This document shows positions 26,895 to 35,908 of a stretch of DNA of 64,000 nt, piece after piece. Position numbers and translations under genes: made by a program. The stretch comes from Planctomycetota bacterium (GTDB lineage Bacteria; Planctomycetota; Phycisphaerae; UBA1845; UTPLA1). Numbering within the stretch: the first letter of the stretch is position 1; the number at the start of each line of letters is the position of its first letter. Below the pieces are notes generated by a model. The model saw only the letters and a program-made list of their open reading frames with translations. It made no database searches and had not been told where the DNA came from. Where the stretch lies: positions 62,001 to 126,000 of the forward strand of contig JAATGM010000060.1 in NCBI GenBank assembly GCA_015654675.1, given 5' to 3'.

Positions 26895-28998
26895 TGATCG
26901 TCGCGACGCCGCGCCGACGCTGGCCGTCGTCATCTGCACGGCCGGCCGGCCCGATTCGCTCAGGCGCACGCTTGAGTCGGTCTGGTCTCAGTCGATTGAA
27001 CCGGCCGAACTCATCATCGTCGACGATGGACGGCTCGACGACGCGACTTTGAATGCCGCCGAGTCGCGCTGCGTTGGCCTTGGCATCGGCTGGATCTATC
27101 ACCGTAAGCAAAAACCTGGTTTGACGGCTTCGCGCAATGTCGCGGCGGTCTCGTCGAGCGCCGACATTCTGTTTTATCTTGACGATGACGTTTCGTGCGG
27201 GCCGGGTTTGTTCGCCGAAGTTGTCGATCTCATGCGCGACCGATCCATCGGCGCGATTTCGCCCGTGATCGTCGAACCCTCGCTCTCAAGCCCCGGATCG
27301 CAGCTCTTCCAGCTCGGATACTCGCTGGCGGGCTGGTGGCGAATCCGGCCGCGGCGTGCGGCGCCGAGACCGCCGCCCGCGGTCCTTCACGATATGAAAC
27401 GAGTCCGCAAGCTGCGTTGGCTGTCCGGCGCCGCCATGGCCATCCGCCGCGATCTCGTGCTCGATCGCCGGTTTGACGAATCGTTGGCCGGTTATGCGCT
27501 GGGCGAAGATCGCGAGATGGGTTACCGCCTCGCGCCGGAGACATGGCTGGTAGAGGCGCTTCGCGTTCGGGCCATCCACCGCCGGGACTCGGCTGGTCGC
27601 AGCGACTCGTACCGCTTCGGGTTCATGACTGCACGAAATTACCTGCACATCCTCGGGCGCACGTGCCCGCTTGGGCTGGGCGAATACGTCTTGCTGATCT
27701 GGACGTTCGCCATTCTCGCGGCCATGCAGTTCGTGTTCGCGTTCGTCGGCGATCGACAATCGCACTTATCTGAGTTGGCCGGAATGGCCGCGGGCCTGAT
27801 GGCCGGCATTCCGAAGCTGTTTGCTCGCGGTGGCCGCTCTACTGATGCCGCGCCCGTTGGCGGCCGGGCGAATCGTTTCGGTAGGCGCCCGCGTGTCGTG
27901 TTTGTGACCAACCGGTTGGAGCATGGCGGCGCGGAATGGATGTTGATCGAGACCGCAAAGCGGCTGAGCGGTTTCGGCGTCGACCCTGCGGTGCTGTGTC
28001 TGAAGGATGCGGGTCCGCTGGCGGTCGAATGCGTTCGCGCCGGCATTCCAGTCTTCGATAATTTGCTGCATTTCAAGTACGACTTTGACGCCGTTGACCG
28101 AATCGAGCGAATCGTCCGTGATTACGACGTCATCATCGCAGTTGGCAGTGGCGGCGATCGCATGTTCTGGTCGACACTGGCGGGCAGTCGAGCGGGAGTT
28201 CCTGTTGTCGTGTGGTCACATTGGTGCCCGACCGCCGACGAGCAACGCTTCGAGCGGATGAATCGTGCGCTTTATCGCAAGGTGGATCGATTCGTGGCGC
28301 TCGGGCGGCGTCATCGCGATGCGCTGGTCCGTTGGGAGAACGTCCCGGCCGGCAGAATCGAGATTATCCACAACGGGATCGACGTATCCCGTTTCGACCT
28401 CCGTGAGCGTCGGCGCGAGGCCCGTGAACGGCTGGGTCTCTCGGACGGCGAAGTCGGCATCGCCCTGGTCGCTAATCTTCGGAACGAGAAGCGGCACGAT
28501 GTATTCATCGAGGCCGCGCGGCGCGTCGCGCAACGTCAGCCCTCCGCAAGGTTCTTCATTATTGGCGATGGCCCGAATCGTGACTTTGTTGAGGCGGCCG
28601 CTCTACGATCCGGGCCTCAGCGATCGGTGCTCCGGCTGCTCGGGGCGCGCGACGATGTCCCGCTGTTGCTGTCCGGCCTGGATGTGTGCTGTCTCTGCAG
28701 CGAATTGGAGTGCTTTAGTTTGACCATGCTCGAAGCTGCGGCGTCCGGCTGTGCGTTCGTCGGGCCGGACACGGGTTCGATGGACGAGTTTCTCGACGAT
28801 GCCCGGACGGGCCTGCTGACCCGACCAGCCGAAGCCGACTCGCTCGTTGCGGCATTGGACCGGCTGATCAGCGATCCCGAGTTACGGATGCGCCTGGCCA
28901 ACGCCGGTCGGGAGCGAGTACGGTCTGATTTCGGCATCGAGCGAACCGCTCAGGAGTTCGCCCGCCTGGTCGGCGAATTGGCGCGAGTGCGTGCCTAG
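26878..28998 (+). CDS. Two-domain glycosyltransferase (GT2 + GT4 fusion)
   Basis: 706 residues. Residues about 15-230 are a GT2 domain (TLAVVICTAGRPDSLRRTLESV, an acidic IIVDDG and the FYLDDDV metal site). A membrane helix follows (YVLLIWTFAILAAMQFVFAFV, about 282-302). Residues 335-700 are a GT4 domain with VFVTNRLEHGGAEWML, EIIHNGIDVSRF, LRNEKRHDVFIEA and an E-x7-E site near ELECFSLTMLE. One chain could therefore add two sugars in turn to the lipid carrier. The start ATG 26878 overlaps the flippase gene. Confidence 0.85.
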   Translation: MSARADDRRDAAPTLAVVICTAGRPDSLRRTLESVWSQSIEPAELIIVDDGRLDDATLNAAESRCVGLGIGWIYHRKQKPGLTASRNVAAVSSSADILFYLDDDVSCGPGLFAEVVDLMRDRSIGAISPVIVEPSLSSPGSQLFQLGYSLAGWWRIRPRRAAPRPPPAVLHDMKRVRKLRWLSGAAMAIRRDLVLDRRFDESLAGYALGEDREMGYRLAPETWLVEALRVRAIHRRDSAGRSDSYRFGFMTARNYLHILGRTCPLGLGEYVLLIWTFAILAAMQFVFAFVGDRQSHLSELAGMAAGLMAGIPKLFARGGRSTDAAPVGGRANRFGRRPRVVFVTNRLEHGGAEWMLIETAKRLSGFGVDPAVLCLKDAGPLAVECVRAGIPVFDNLLHFKYDFDAVDRIERIVRDYDVIIAVGSGGDRMFWSTLAGSRAGVPVVVWSHWCPTADEQRFERMNRALYRKVDRFVALGRRHRDALVRWENVPAGRIEIIHNGIDVSRFDLRERRREARERLGLSDGEVGIALVANLRNEKRHDVFIEAARRVAQRQPSARFFIIGDGPNRDFVEAAALRSGPQRSVLRLLGARDDVPLLLSGLDVCCLCSELECFSLTMLEAAASGCAFVGPDTGSMDEFLDDARTGLLTRPAEADSLVAALDRLISDPELRMRLANAGRERVRSDFGIERTAQEFARLVGELARVRA

Positions 28999-29051
28999 GC
29001 CGCGAGTTTCCCCCTGGTTCTGTTTGATTTTGCGGATGGCGGACAATTAGA

Positions 29052-30278
29052 ATGGGTAAGAATGGAGGAGCAGCCCAGCCCGGCGTCGATGCGAACCTTC
29101 CACGGCATCGAATCTTACACTTTGTATCGACGTTCGAGCCGAAGACTGACACGAAGTGGCTCCTGCAGATCGCGCGTTATCTGGACCCGACGCGGTTCCA
29201 ACTGACGGCGGCTTGCGTGTATGGCGGAGGGCCGATGGCCGGCCGATTGGCCGAATGGGGCGTCTCGACCCATAACCTTGAGGTTCCGGGGAACTGGGAC
29301 CTTCGTGGCGTCGAGCGAGCGCGACGGTTGATCGAAGAAGTCGCGCCCGATGTCGTTCATACGCACCTGTTACGGGCCGATCTAATGGGTGGGGCCGCGG
29401 CGCGCTGGGCGGAAGTCCCGGTGGTTGTTTCGACGGCGTATGCGGTCGGCGAGTATCGACGGGCGTTTCGGCGGCGAGCGGATGGGTTGCTCGACGCGGC
29501 CTGCCGGCTGTTGCCGACGCATGTGCTGGCGGTGAGCAAGGCCGTGCGGCGCGATTGTGTTGGGCGGCTGGGGTTCTCGCCGGCGCAGGTGCGCGTGATC
29601 CGAACGGGGATCGAGCCGCCTCCGCCGATGGACGCGAACGCGATTGGGCGGGCGCGGAGCGAGTTTGAAATTGAGCCGGGCGACGTTTGGGTTCTCGCAG
29701 TCGCCCGGCTGAGCTATGAGAAGGGCATCGACGACCTGATCGATGCGGCCGCGATCGTTCGGCGGCGCGTCGAGAACGTGCGATTTGTCGTGCTCGGCGA
29801 CGGGCCGCAGCGCCCGGAGCTTGAGGAGCGGATTGCGTCGCAGGGCCTGGCTGGTGTGGTCCGACTGGCGGGATTTCGCGACGACGTGTGGCCTTACCTG
29901 GCCGCGGCTGATGTGTTTTGCCTGCCGTCCAGGATGGAGGGCATGCCGAACGCGTTGCTGGAGGCGATGGCGGCGGGGCGGCCGATCGTGGCCACGGATG
30001 TGGGCGGCGTGCCGGAGGCGATCGAGAGCGGCCTGAGCGGGCTGCTGACGCGGCCGGGCGAGCCGGTGGAACTGGCGGCCGGACTGGAACGCCTGCTGAC
30101 GGACGCCGAATTGGCGTGTCGACTGGGTAGGGCGGCGCGGGCTGCCGTGGATGAACGGTTTTTGGCGCGGCACGTGGTCGCGCGGTATGGCGAATGGTAC
30201 GAATCACTGATATTGGAATCGCGCGGGGGTCGGTCAGCGGAACCGCATTCGCGGATGGTCGCGGGCGCGGAGGATTGA
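29052..30278 (+). CDS. Glycosyltransferase family 4
   Basis: 408 residues, GT-B fold. The nucleotide-sugar region has VLAVARLSYEKGIDDLIDAAAIV and the E-x7-E motif lies in SRMEGMPNALLEAMAAGRP. The N-terminal acceptor domain begins with ILHFVSTFEPKTDTKWLLQIAR. It probably adds one sugar to the repeat unit at the cytosolic face. The donor sugar cannot be told from sequence. Confidence 0.88.
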   Translation: MGKNGGAAQPGVDANLPRHRILHFVSTFEPKTDTKWLLQIARYLDPTRFQLTAACVYGGGPMAGRLAEWGVSTHNLEVPGNWDLRGVERARRLIEEVAPDVVHTHLLRADLMGGAAARWAEVPVVVSTAYAVGEYRRAFRRRADGLLDAACRLLPTHVLAVSKAVRRDCVGRLGFSPAQVRVIRTGIEPPPPMDANAIGRARSEFEIEPGDVWVLAVARLSYEKGIDDLIDAAAIVRRRVENVRFVVLGDGPQRPELEERIASQGLAGVVRLAGFRDDVWPYLAAADVFCLPSRMEGMPNALLEAMAAGRPIVATDVGGVPEAIESGLSGLLTRPGEPVELAAGLERLLTDAELACRLGRAARAAVDERFLARHVVARYGEWYESLILESRGGRSAEPHSRMVAGAED

Positions 30279-31048
30279 GCGCTGCGCCGACGGGCGATGT
30301 GGCGATGGTGCTGGGGTATCCGGTGCGGCGGGTCCTTCGCGATGAGTTGGTGGAGCTGTTGCTCGATCGCGCGGCCGGCAGCGAGGCCACGACTGTCGGA
30401 TACCTGAACGCGAACACTTACAATCTGGCTCAGCGCGACGCGAATCTGCGGCGCGATTTGCTCGACTGCGACATTCTTTATCCGGATGGCATCTCGATTG
30501 TTTGGGCGAGCCGGGTGCTTGGTTCGCCGTTGCCGGAGCGGATGACGGCCGCGGACTTTTTCCCGCGTTTTGCGTCGGGTTGTGCCGAGCGCGGGCGATC
30601 GCTTTATCTGCTCGGTGGGGCGCCGGGCGTGGCTGAGCGCGCGGCCGATCGGCTGCGGCGCGATTTGCCGTCGCTGCGGATTGTGGGGGCGCGCGATGGA
30701 TTCTTCAGCGATCGCGATGCACTGCGCGTAGTTGATGCGGTGAATGCCGCGGCGCCGGACGCGCTGATTCTGGGTATGGGCAGCCCGCGGCAGGAGCGGT
30801 TTGCGATGATCGAGCGGCACCGGATTCGCTCGCCGCTGCGGTGGTGCGTCGGGGCGCTGTTTGACTATCTGGCGGGCGAGGAGCCGCGCGGGCCGCAGTG
30901 GATGTGCGACGCGGGTTTTGAGTGGCTGTTCCGCCTCGCGGCTGATCCGATCGGCAAGTGGCGGCGATACATGATGGGCAATCCGCGGTTTGTCGCGGCG
31001 GTTCTGCGGGCGCGGGCGGCCGGGCAATCAGCGAAAGTGGGGCGTTAG
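30275..31048 (+). CDS. WecG/TagA/CpsF family glycosyltransferase
   Basis: About 257 residues from a TTG at 30275. Family motifs: MVLGYPVRRV start, YLNANTYNLA, DILYPDGISIVWASRVLG with the catalytic Asp, and GMGSPRQERF. Enzymes of this family (GT26) transfer ManNAc, ManNAcA or similar from UDP-sugars to lipid-linked acceptors. The start is uncertain: TTG overlaps the preceding stop (ATTGA) but has GGAGG only one base upstream; ATG 30194 would overlap the previous gene by 85 bases; ATG 30305 would give a minimal domain. Confidence 0.85.
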   Translation: MSAAPTGDVAMVLGYPVRRVLRDELVELLLDRAAGSEATTVGYLNANTYNLAQRDANLRRDLLDCDILYPDGISIVWASRVLGSPLPERMTAADFFPRFASGCAERGRSLYLLGGAPGVAERAADRLRRDLPSLRIVGARDGFFSDRDALRVVDAVNAAAPDALILGMGSPRQERFAMIERHRIRSPLRWCVGALFDYLAGEEPRGPQWMCDAGFEWLFRLAADPIGKWRRYMMGNPRFVAAVLRARAAGQSAKVGR

Positions 31049-31054
31049 CGGGCG

Positions 31055-31738
31055 ATGTCTTCCAAGGCCACGACGCTTGACTGGTTGCGATCCGCTCCGG
31101 ATTCGGCGTGGAGCCGGCCGAGGGCGCGCGATGCGGCATACGAAGCGGTCAAGCGCGTGTTTGACATTGTGTTTGCGTCGGCCGTGCTGGTGCTGACGTC
31201 GCCGGTTTTGCTGCTGGCCATGGTCGCGGTGAAGCTCAGTTCGCCGGGGACGATCTTTTTCCGGCAGCTTCGGGCGGGGCGCGACGGCAAGCCGTTTCAC
31301 ATGTACAAGCTCCGGACGATGGTTGCGACGGCCGACGACGACAAGGAATTGTTCCGCGGATTCAACGAATTGCCGACCGGTCCGTGCTTCAAGATGAAGA
31401 ACGATCCGCGTGTGACGCGGGTCGGTCGCTATCTACGCCGCGCGAGCATTGATGAGCTGCCGCAGCTATTCAACATCTTGCGCGGCGAGATGAGCTTTGT
31501 CGGGCCGCGGCCGCTGCCGCTCGATGAGGTGCGCCGCGACACGCCCGAACAGACGCTGCGGCTGACGGTGAAGCCGGGGCTGACTTGTCTGTGGCAGATT
31601 TCGGGCCGGACGGAGATTCCGTACGAAGAATGGCTGGGCATGGATGTCTGGTATGTGCGGAATCGCAGCTTTTGGCTCGATTTTTTGATTGTCCTTAAGA
31701 CACTTCCGGCGGTGCTGACGGCGCATGGGGCGTATTGA
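31055..31738 (+). CDS. Initiating phosphoglycosyl transferase (bacterial sugar transferase)
   Basis: 227 residues. A single hydrophobic re-entrant helix (VFDIVFASAVLVLTSPVLLLAMVAV) is followed by the catalytic domain with FRQLRAGRDGKPFHMYKLRTM, the RRASIDELPQLFNILRGEMSFVGPRP core and KPGLTCLWQISGR. This is the small, monotopic class: it lacks the four-helix N-terminal part of WbaP/WcaJ. It starts repeat-unit synthesis by moving a sugar phosphate to undecaprenyl phosphate. It is the last gene of the polysaccharide cluster proper. Confidence 0.92.
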   Translation: MSSKATTLDWLRSAPDSAWSRPRARDAAYEAVKRVFDIVFASAVLVLTSPVLLLAMVAVKLSSPGTIFFRQLRAGRDGKPFHMYKLRTMVATADDDKELFRGFNELPTGPCFKMKNDPRVTRVGRYLRRASIDELPQLFNILRGEMSFVGPRPLPLDEVRRDTPEQTLRLTVKPGLTCLWQISGRTEIPYEEWLGMDVWYVRNRSFWLDFLIVLKTLPAVLTAHGAY

Positions 31739-31855
31739 CAGTTTGCTCACAGGCCGAAATCAACCTCTACCCAATCGGGCCCATCGCGAATAGCTTTCTT
31801 CAACGAGAATCAACTGATTGTTGAGCAATTGCTCGGGCGTCTTTCAGAGCGTTCT

Positions 31856-32305
31856 GTGAACCTTTCTCAAAAGGCCTGGAGTGTTCCGTCCCTCGCCGCA
31901 CGCAGCGGGGGACTTGGGCTGCTTATTTTTATGATCACCGGGGTTGCGCTGGTGCCGCTCGCCAATCGTCTGCTTACGGGCGTATTTTGGATCGGCGTGG
32001 CGATCAATCTTCTACTCTTTGTCGGGTACTCCCTCGGCGTGCCGCTGGTTCTCCTGCGTCAGTTTCGATCGCAGACGGCCACTCCACTGCGGAGTCTTGT
32101 TTTTGTCATCAGTTATGCGTTGGGGTGGCTGGTGCTGCCCTGCGCGGGCGTGCTCGCTTTCGTTCGGCCGGATGTGAACATTCCGCTGGGCCGCTGGCAG
32201 CTTCCGTTGCTGTTTGGGATGATCGCGTCGTTCATGCTGATGGCCTTGTTCGCGGCCTTCCTCGCGCGGCGGGGCGGGCGGGACGCGGCGAACCCAACCG
32301 ACTAG
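31856..32305 (+). CDS. Small four-helix membrane protein, function unknown
   Basis: About 149 residues with four hydrophobic helices and a short basic C-terminus. No family recognised. The GTG at 31856 is one option; a TTG at 31829 would add nine residues. It lies between the sugar transferase and the VWA protein on the same strand, ten bases ahead of the latter, so it may be cotranscribed with it. Confidence 0.55.
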   Translation: MNLSQKAWSVPSLAARSGGLGLLIFMITGVALVPLANRLLTGVFWIGVAINLLLFVGYSLGVPLVLLRQFRSQTATPLRSLVFVISYALGWLVLPCAGVLAFVRPDVNIPLGRWQLPLLFGMIASFMLMALFAAFLARRGGRDAANPTD

Positions 32306-32315
32306 ACTACGCGCG

Positions 32316-34301
32316 GTGAAATTCCTTTCGTTGAGCACGCTGATTACCGCTGCCGCGTTGGCCGTGCCCGCGCTGCTGCTGCTCTATTTTCTCAAACTGA
32401 AGCGGCAGGAGTTCAAGATCTCTTCGACGCTCTTGTGGCGAAAGGCCGTCCAGGATTTGCAGGTAAACGCCCCGTTCCAGAAGCTGCGCAAGAATCTCCT
32501 CCTTTTCCTGCAATTGCTTATCCTGGCTGGCTTGCTCTTCGCGCTTGGGCAGCCGGTCGCGAAGTTTGTGAGCCAGACCAAGCGAACCATCGTCGTTCTG
32601 GTCGATCAGTCGGGGTCGATGAAGACGCGCGAAGGTTCGGGGACGCGACTTGAGGAAGTGAAGCGCGAGGCAAAGACGTTCGTCGATAATCTGGGTTCGT
32701 CTGACAAGGCGATGGTGATCGCGTTCTCGGATCGGGCGCGAGTTATCTGCCCGTTTACGGCAGACAAACGGCAGCTTGCCCAGCGAATTGAATCAGTACA
32801 GGCGACGGACGGCCGCTCGACGCTGGCCGAGGCCCTGCAACTCGCCGTCGCGCATAGCAGCAAGATTGTCGACATTCCGGGCATGACCGCCCCGCAGGCG
32901 TCGCTTGGCGCCGCCGACATAGAACTTTTTTCCGATGGTCGAATTGAAGACGCGGATGACCAGGTCGTGCAGCGCGGTCAGATGCGTTATTACAAGGTCG
33001 GTCAGGCGGCCGACAACGTGGGCGTCGTGGCGATGGACGCGCGGCGGAGCTACGAAAAACCGGAGCAGATTTCGGTCTTCGCACGAGTCGAAAACTTTGG
33101 CCCCGCGCCGGTCAAGACGGACGTCTCTCTGCTGCTCGACAATAAGATATTGTCGGTGAAAGAAGTCTCGCTCGCTGCAGCCGAGCTGGCGACGACGCAG
33201 CCGGCCGCGGCGAGACACGCGCGGGCCGGCCCGTCTGCGGCACAGAACCTGGCCTTCGAACTGACGCACGATGCCGCCGGCACGCTCGAGCTTCGCGTCA
33301 ATCGCGACGACGCACTGGCTGCCGACAACGTCTGCTATGCCCCGCTTCCGCCGCCGCGCGACGTGGTCGTACTGGGCGTCGGTGATCGGGCCATTCCGCA
33401 GGCATATTTCTCGCGCGTCATTTCGTCGGTGCCGGGGGTCCGTCTAGAGTGGATGACGCCGGACGAATACGCCAAGGCCGGTGACGACAAGTTGATGGAG
33501 GGCGGCCGCTCCAAGTTCGACCTGGTCATCTTCGATAAGGTGGATACCGACAAACTGCCGGCCGGCAATTATCTTTTTTTTGGCGGCATTCCCAAGATCG
33601 TTGGCGTGGGCGTCGAGGGCGAGGTGACCAACGAGCATGTCCAGAATTGGGACGAATCCTATCCGCTCATGCGCTATGTCCGATTCGAGGGGATCCTCAT
33701 CGAGAAATGGCGACGTCTGAAGTTGCCCGATCAGGCGGTTCGAGTGGTCGAAGGCGAGACGAGCACGATCATCGCGTACCTCGGCGACCCCGGACGGCAA
33801 TTCGTCATCGTTGCTTTCGACTTTCTAGACTCAACTGCCGGGCTCGCGGTGCCGTTCGTCATGTTCATGCAGAACGTCGTGCGGACGCTTACGGCCGGCG
33901 GGGGCGACGCGGCCCACATGCTCCGCCCCGGCGATACCGTGACCTGTGCGGTACCGCGCGGCGCCTCTTCGGCGGAGGTCACCCGCCCGGACGGCGACGT
34001 CGAATCGATCGATGTCGCGAATCGCCTTCAGCTCGTCTATGGACGGACTGAGACGGTCGGGCTTTACCAGATCACATTTGACGACAGCTCGAAAACCCGC
34101 GCGACCTATGCCGTTAATCTGCTCGATCGCGTCGAAAGCACGATTGCGCCGAGCGATAGATTTGTGATCGGCTCGGACGTGGTTGCTCGCGAGCAGGGTG
34201 TCGAGCGGACAAATCAGCCGCTATGGCCTTACGCGGTCGTGGCGGCGATCATTGTTCTGCTGATTGAATGGTGGATTTACAACCGGCGAGTCATGATCTG
34301 A
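32316..34301 (+). CDS. BatA/VWA-domain membrane protein
   Basis: 661 residues, GTG start. An N-terminal BatA-type helix pair (TLITAAALAVPALLLLYFL and NLLLFLQLLILAGLLFAL) is followed by a von Willebrand A domain with an intact metal site DQSGS (97-101). A long extracytoplasmic part comes next, then a last helix near the C-terminus (YAVVAAIIVLLIEWWIY). In aerotolerance-like operons such proteins accompany a MoxR AAA+ ATPase and a DUF58 protein; neither is here. It probably senses or assembles a surface or envelope complex (inferred). Confidence 0.82.
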   Translation: MKFLSLSTLITAAALAVPALLLLYFLKLKRQEFKISSTLLWRKAVQDLQVNAPFQKLRKNLLLFLQLLILAGLLFALGQPVAKFVSQTKRTIVVLVDQSGSMKTREGSGTRLEEVKREAKTFVDNLGSSDKAMVIAFSDRARVICPFTADKRQLAQRIESVQATDGRSTLAEALQLAVAHSSKIVDIPGMTAPQASLGAADIELFSDGRIEDADDQVVQRGQMRYYKVGQAADNVGVVAMDARRSYEKPEQISVFARVENFGPAPVKTDVSLLLDNKILSVKEVSLAAAELATTQPAAARHARAGPSAAQNLAFELTHDAAGTLELRVNRDDALAADNVCYAPLPPPRDVVVLGVGDRAIPQAYFSRVISSVPGVRLEWMTPDEYAKAGDDKLMEGGRSKFDLVIFDKVDTDKLPAGNYLFFGGIPKIVGVGVEGEVTNEHVQNWDESYPLMRYVRFEGILIEKWRRLKLPDQAVRVVEGETSTIIAYLGDPGRQFVIVAFDFLDSTAGLAVPFVMFMQNVVRTLTAGGGDAAHMLRPGDTVTCAVPRGASSAEVTRPDGDVESIDVANRLQLVYGRTETVGLYQITFDDSSKTRATYAVNLLDRVESTIAPSDRFVIGSDVVAREQGVERTNQPLWPYAVVAAIIVLLIEWWIYNRRVMI

Positions 34302-34307
34302 ATTTGC

Positions 34308-34505
34308 GTGTGTGCGGCTGTCCACAGCGCGCGGGGCCTGCACACCCAGTTTCAGAGGTTCCGGGCGTTTCATGAGGGTGGAGCGGACTTGCTCGACAAC
34401 TTCGCGACGACGCCCGAACCGGCTAGGCTGGTACTGCTTGGCGCGGCGGTGTTCCTGGGTCGGCGGCGGATGAAACGATGCGTTCAATCATCGCTATTGG
34501 CGTAA
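34308..34505 (+). pseudogene. Orphan PEP-CTERM tail (gene remnant)
   Basis: A short reading frame whose C-terminal part is a good PEP-CTERM signal: TPEPARLVLLG, a hydrophobic segment, then RRRMKR (the Pro-Glu-Pro codons begin at 34413). The region before it shows no signal peptide and no domain. It lies in the same frame as the VWA gene, after its TGA stop at 34299-34301, and overlaps the start of the next gene. It is best read as what remains of a deleted secreted-protein gene; readthrough from the VWA gene is a less likely option. Confidence 0.45.
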
Positions 34506-35908
34506 CAATTGGTTTCTCGGCCGGCGCGCTGGCCGCGCCCGGCGACATGAGCGCGGATGCCGTGCTCGGTCAATCGGCGTTTAATACACGCATCCCCGAT
34601 CGCCCGGACGGCGTACCGGCGGCGAATAATTTCGCGTTATCCAACGCGGCTGATGTTGCCATCGGGCCGAATGGCCGGCTGTATGTCTCCGATCCTGAAA
34701 ACAATCGAGTTTTGAGCTGGCCGAGTGCGGCGGGCTATGCAACCGGGCAGCCGGCCGATCAAGTTTTTGGCCAGCCGGGATTCACCAGCAACGCGCCGAA
34801 TAATGGGGGAGTGGGTCCGTCTGGATTGAGTTTGCCGCAGGGGGTGTTTGTCGACGCGAGTGGCAATCTTTGGGTGACGGACGCGTTTGATCACCGCGTG
34901 CTCAAGTTCAACAACCCGCAGACGGATGCGACCCCGACGACCGCCGATCTCGTGATCGGACAAGTCGATCTATTTCATAATCAGGAGAATCTCGGGCAGG
35001 GCGGAAGTGGGCCGGATGTTCCGCTACCGGACAGTCTGCAATTTCCGGGGCGAGTCCTGGTGATTGGGACGGACGTGTGGCTCGCCGACTCTGGAAATAG
35101 CCGTGTCCTGCACTACACCAATGTAGTTGCAGACAAACCGTTCGCCGATCGCGTATTCGGACAGTTCGGGAATTTCTTCAAGCGAGCAAAGAACAACGAC
35201 GGGAACGGCCAGAATGGTTTCGATGCGTCGGCGGACAACTTGTTGAATCCGATCGGGATTACGGTCGATGCGACGGGCTCACTCTACATTGCGGACTGGG
35301 GCAACCACAGAATTCTCCGCTACGACAATCCGATTCTTGGCGACATGACGGCTGATGAAGTGATCGGTCAGCCCGATTTCGTTCACCGCGACGTGGATAG
35401 CGGCGGCCCCGCACTCGGTCTGACGCTTCCGATTGATTTGTTTCTGGATGCGGCCGGCCGAATGCTTGTGGCGGACTCGGGGAATAATCGCATACTGCTT
35501 TTTTCCTCGCCGCGTACAAGCGTCGCGGCCGACCTGGTCTTTGGGCAATTTGACAGTCTGTCCAGCGATTCACCGAATCACGGCCTGGGCGAGACCGAGA
35601 CCGACGCTGACGGGTTGTTCGGCCCGACCGGGGTCGCACTCGATACTGCCGGCAATCTTCACGTGGTCGATACGAACAATCATCGCGTGCTGCGCTATGA
35701 TTCGCCGTTTGCGGTTGCGGGCGATATCAATTGCGATGGAGTTCGGAACGGAGCGGATGTCGTCGCGCTGGTGCAGGCGCTGACCAATCCGGCTGCATTT
35801 GCCGCAAGCCATCCGGGTTGCGACATCCTGCACGCGGATCTGAACGGTGATTTGAGCGTGAACGGCGTGGATGTCACCGCGTTTGTCGCGCTTGAGACAG
35901 GACCATGA
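34478..35908 (+). CDS. Secreted NHL-repeat protein with C-terminal dockerin
   Basis: 476 residues. A signal peptide (IIAIGVTIGFSAGALAA) precedes about six beta-propeller NHL-like units with repeated patterns such as NGRLYVSDPENNRVLSW, GNLWVTDAFDHRVLKF and GSLYIADWGNHRILRY. Between them recur segments of the type ADxVxGQxxF. The last 60 residues form a type I dockerin: GDINCDGVRNGADVVALV and ADLNGDLSVNGVDVTAFV, two calcium loops. Dockerins bind cohesins and often mark surface-attached proteins in Planctomycetota. The stop overlaps the next ATG (ATGA). Confidence 0.85.
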   Translation: MRSIIAIGVTIGFSAGALAAPGDMSADAVLGQSAFNTRIPDRPDGVPAANNFALSNAADVAIGPNGRLYVSDPENNRVLSWPSAAGYATGQPADQVFGQPGFTSNAPNNGGVGPSGLSLPQGVFVDASGNLWVTDAFDHRVLKFNNPQTDATPTTADLVIGQVDLFHNQENLGQGGSGPDVPLPDSLQFPGRVLVIGTDVWLADSGNSRVLHYTNVVADKPFADRVFGQFGNFFKRAKNNDGNGQNGFDASADNLLNPIGITVDATGSLYIADWGNHRILRYDNPILGDMTADEVIGQPDFVHRDVDSGGPALGLTLPIDLFLDAAGRMLVADSGNNRILLFSSPRTSVAADLVFGQFDSLSSDSPNHGLGETETDADGLFGPTGVALDTAGNLHVVDTNNHRVLRYDSPFAVAGDINCDGVRNGADVVALVQALTNPAAFAASHPGCDILHADLNGDLSVNGVDVTAFVALETGP

